Below, one piece after another: positions 7,739 through 9,014 of a DNA stretch of 9,014 nucleotides. Origin of the DNA: Oceanicaulis sp. (GTDB lineage: Bacteria; Pseudomonadota; Alphaproteobacteria; Caulobacterales; Maricaulaceae). The first letter of the stretch is position 1. Every line of letters starts with the position of its first letter. The stretch is taken from assembly GCA_007571185.1 (NCBI GenBank), contig RKRX01000112.1:1-9014 (forward strand). The letters are read 5' to 3'. The position numbers and the translations under genes are program-made. The notes under the pieces are model-generated. The model was not told where the DNA came from, did not search any database, and saw only the letters and a program-made list of their open reading frames with translations.

Positions 7739-8661
7739 GGATTCTGGGCAGTCCACCCCATCACAATCCGGATATCAATACGCCGGTTCCGGCGATTTTG
7801 CGGCATGGGGCCTTCTGCCGATGAAGTCCGTTCAAGCTGGGCAAGTTCAAGGCATTTAGCGCGATGATCAGCGCTCAGCCTCGGATCTTCTCGCGGGTAT
7901 TGCTGATTGTCAAAATCCTGAGCCGGTCGCCGGTCTGCATACGATGCGACGCCGAGCACTCTGTGGGCCCCGAAGCCTGTGGACTGATCATGGGGATTTT
8001 TCGAAAAAATCTGTCCGAGCAGCGGGTTTTCCGCTGTCAGGAACAGGTAAGTCTGACCGGCCCTCCGCGCGCCTAGAACCCAGTTTTCAAAGTCGGGGTC
8101 AGCCACTCTGCGAGACAAAGTGCAGTCGGTATGACCCTCGATAAATACACCATCGATCCAGAGCAGCGGCGGCGCGTTTTTCGGACGAAACTGGTGCAAA
8201 TCGCCGATATCTCTGTCGAACAGATCCTGCTTCAGGAATTCTTCCAGAAGCCATGAGCAATCCAGCCCGCTATGGTGACGGATGTATGCCAGACACGGAA
8301 GCGCTTCCGCCAGCGCGTCTGCGAGATTCGCCAGAACGGGAATGGCTTCCTGCGGGATGGAATAATCACCCGGATCGAAGGTCAAAACCTCTTCGGAAAA
8401 CCGTATTGTTCCTGTCGCTTGGTCAAATTCAACGCGATCATTATCGACACGTTCCCGTATACGATCAAGGACAATGCCCCTGGCTACGACGGCGGCCTGC
8501 TCGGTTTTGCTGATGCGATCGGCTTTCTCGATCGTCTGCTGGCTTGTCAGGACATAGTAGGTGAGAAGAATGATGAAGATCAGCAACAGACCAACCATCA
8601 TATCGGCCATCGATACAAAGCTGCTTTCTTCTTCTCCTGTATGCGTCTTCCACTCACTCAT
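7726..8661 (-). CDS. zorB: ZorB, MotB/OmpA-like peptidoglycan-binding stator of Zorya
   Basis: ZorB pairs with the ZorA pentamer in the inner membrane to form a proton-driven motor and anchors it to peptidoglycan. The protein has 311 residues. A short cytoplasmic N-terminus leads into SMADMMVGLLLIFIILLTYYV. This gives one membrane helix at about 20-40, with D20 at its start in the position of the proton-carrying aspartate of MotB-like proteins. A charged, probably coiled linker follows (about 41-80). The OmpA-like domain has EGHTD at 175-179, NWVLGARRA at 193-201, VLGVASY at about 235 and NRRIDIRI at 292-299. These are the usual peptidoglycan-binding landmarks. A segment of about 50 residues between the first strand region and the EGHTD motif contains C123 and C135. 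GAGG ends 7 nt before the ATG at 8661. It is followed by zorC with an ATGA overlap. zorA would be expected upstream, beyond the right edge. Confidence 0.93.
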   Translation of the reverse strand: MSEWKTHTGEEESSFVSMADMMVGLLLIFIILLTYYVLTSQQTIEKADRISKTEQAAVVARGIVLDRIRERVDNDRVEFDQATGTIRFSEEVLTFDPGDYSIPQEAIPVLANLADALAEALPCLAYIRHHSGLDCSWLLEEFLKQDLFDRDIGDLHQFRPKNAPPLLWIDGVFIEGHTDCTLSRRVADPDFENWVLGARRAGQTYLFLTAENPLLGQIFSKNPHDQSTGFGAHRVLGVASYADRRPAQDFDNQQYPREDPRLSADHRAKCLELAQLERTSSAEGPMPQNRRNRRIDIRIVMGWTAQNPGET

Positions 8662-8668
8662 TCACAGA

Positions 8669-8672
8669 CCTC
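8669..8672 (-). promoter_or_regulatory. Ribosome binding site of zorB
   Basis: GAGG on the minus strand lies 7 nt before the ATG at 8661. It supports the short N-terminus that places the membrane helix at residue 20, as expected for a MotB-like protein. Confidence 0.55.
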
Positions 8673-8688
8673 GGCGAGAGCATGATGT

Positions 8689-8892
8689 TCACATTCGGTC
8701 TTCACCTTCGCATTCACACGAGATTACAGCGTTGTCGAGGATAGGCGAAACAAAATTGTAACACACGCTCTTCAATCTCTGATATGTTGCTGCGCCGCCA
8801 TCAGCACCCTGGCAAAGGATTGGAATCAAACCGATATATCCAATCTGGAAAATTGTCGTTTCAAGCTCCCGGCCCCTGCAATGGATGAGCAT
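8689..8892 (-). CDS. Doubtful small ORF upstream of zorB
   Basis: A 67-residue frame starting at an ATG at 8892 ends 27 bp before zorB. The frame itself is open back to a stop at 9007-9009. The product is cysteine-rich, with a short hydrophobic stretch near QIGYIGLIPIL, and matches no family I recognise. Codon choice over its second half looks plausible for this region, but no good ribosome binding site precedes the ATG. It could be a small accessory gene, a frameshifted remnant of the zorA tail, or chance. The whole gap 8662-8936 holds nothing else I can identify. Confidence 0.2.
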   Translation of the reverse strand: MLIHCRGRELETTIFQIGYIGLIPILCQGADGGAATYQRLKSVCYNFVSPILDNAVISCECEGEDRM

Positions 8893-8936
8893 TGAGCGGA
8901 AATACCTGGTTTTTAGAGATGTCCGCCTGTTCAACC

Positions 8937-9014
8937 TCAAGAACCGCCAGAGTCTGCGAAATTCCCATGCCTGGCCAGCACCTCGTTCTTCAAATCGGTC
9001 ATCCTGTCATACAC
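8937..9014 (-). CDS. Possible last codons of zorA (partial, runs off the window)
   Basis: A minus-strand frame is open from the right edge to a TGA at 8937-8939 and encodes 25 residues, with a helical-looking start (VYDRMTDLKNEVLARHG). ZorA, a MotA/TolQ/ExbB-like proton channel with a long helical cytoplasmic tail, is always expected next to ZorB on the same strand, so its end should fall here or just outside. The fragment is too short to identify, and an open stretch of this length is unremarkable by chance. If it is the zorA end, the gap to zorB is about 275 bp, longer than the other junctions in this operon. Confidence 0.25.
   Translation of the reverse strand: MYDRMTDLKNEVLARHGNFADSGGS

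Noticed and set aside
7730..7756. ATG at 7756 as the zorC start
   Set aside because: It lies within the zorB end without a ribosome binding site; the ATGA-overlapping ATG at 7729 has a strong one.
8689..8790. A promoter for zorB in the upstream spacer
   Set aside because: Candidate boxes (TTGTTT and TGTAAT on the minus strand) are 19 bp apart and weak, so no claim is made.
1..9014. CRISPR arrays, tRNA or rRNA genes
   Set aside because: No regularly spaced direct repeats and no tRNA- or rRNA-like sequences were seen in the window.

Overview
The window looks like a bacterial accessory region wrapped around one core gene, most likely from an alphaproteobacterium. That assignment is an inference from the style of FtsY and of the HsdR tail; there is no rRNA or other marker to confirm it. 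Base composition shifts along the window: GC-rich in the hsdR remnant, moderate in ftsY and zorD, and clearly T/A-richer in the middle of zorC.

Left part (about 1-1540, + strand). The last third of a type I restriction enzyme R subunit (hsdR) survives from about 101 to its normal stop at 1087. Its front is missing and stop codons interrupt the frame just upstream. It is followed immediately by what looks like a decayed IS5-family transposase fragment (about 1115-1330). Next comes about 210 bp without a gene, holding a TATAAT box and a perfect 8-bp hairpin. This is probably the leader of ftsY.

Centre (1542-2819, + strand). An apparently complete ftsY encodes the signal recognition particle receptor GTPase, with all G motifs intact. 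It most likely starts at a GTG preceded by a good ribosome binding site.

Right part (2785-9014, - strand). Reading right to left are zorB (MotB/OmpA-like stator), zorC (EH-signature protein) and zorD (large SNF2-type helicase). Together these form the zorB-zorC-zorD part of a type I Zorya anti-phage system. The zorA motor gene should lie beyond the right edge; at most its last codons are in the window. zorB and zorC overlap by ATGA, and zorC and zorD are 28 bp apart, so they form one transcription unit. In the known Zorya mechanism, the ZorA-ZorB inner-membrane proton-driven motor senses phage-induced envelope disturbance and engages the cytoplasmic effectors ZorC and ZorD against phage DNA.

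The points of most interest are: (1) the C-terminal ~140 residues of ZorD resemble the MIT_C (MITD1 C-terminal, phospholipase-D-like fold) domain; (2) zorD and ftsY converge and overlap by 35 bp, with FtsY carrying an atypical C-terminal extension exactly there, which suggests the island edge; (3) about 275 bp of unexplained sequence precedes zorB where zorA would be expected to end. The hsdR and transposase remnants point to a defence island with turnover around ftsY.
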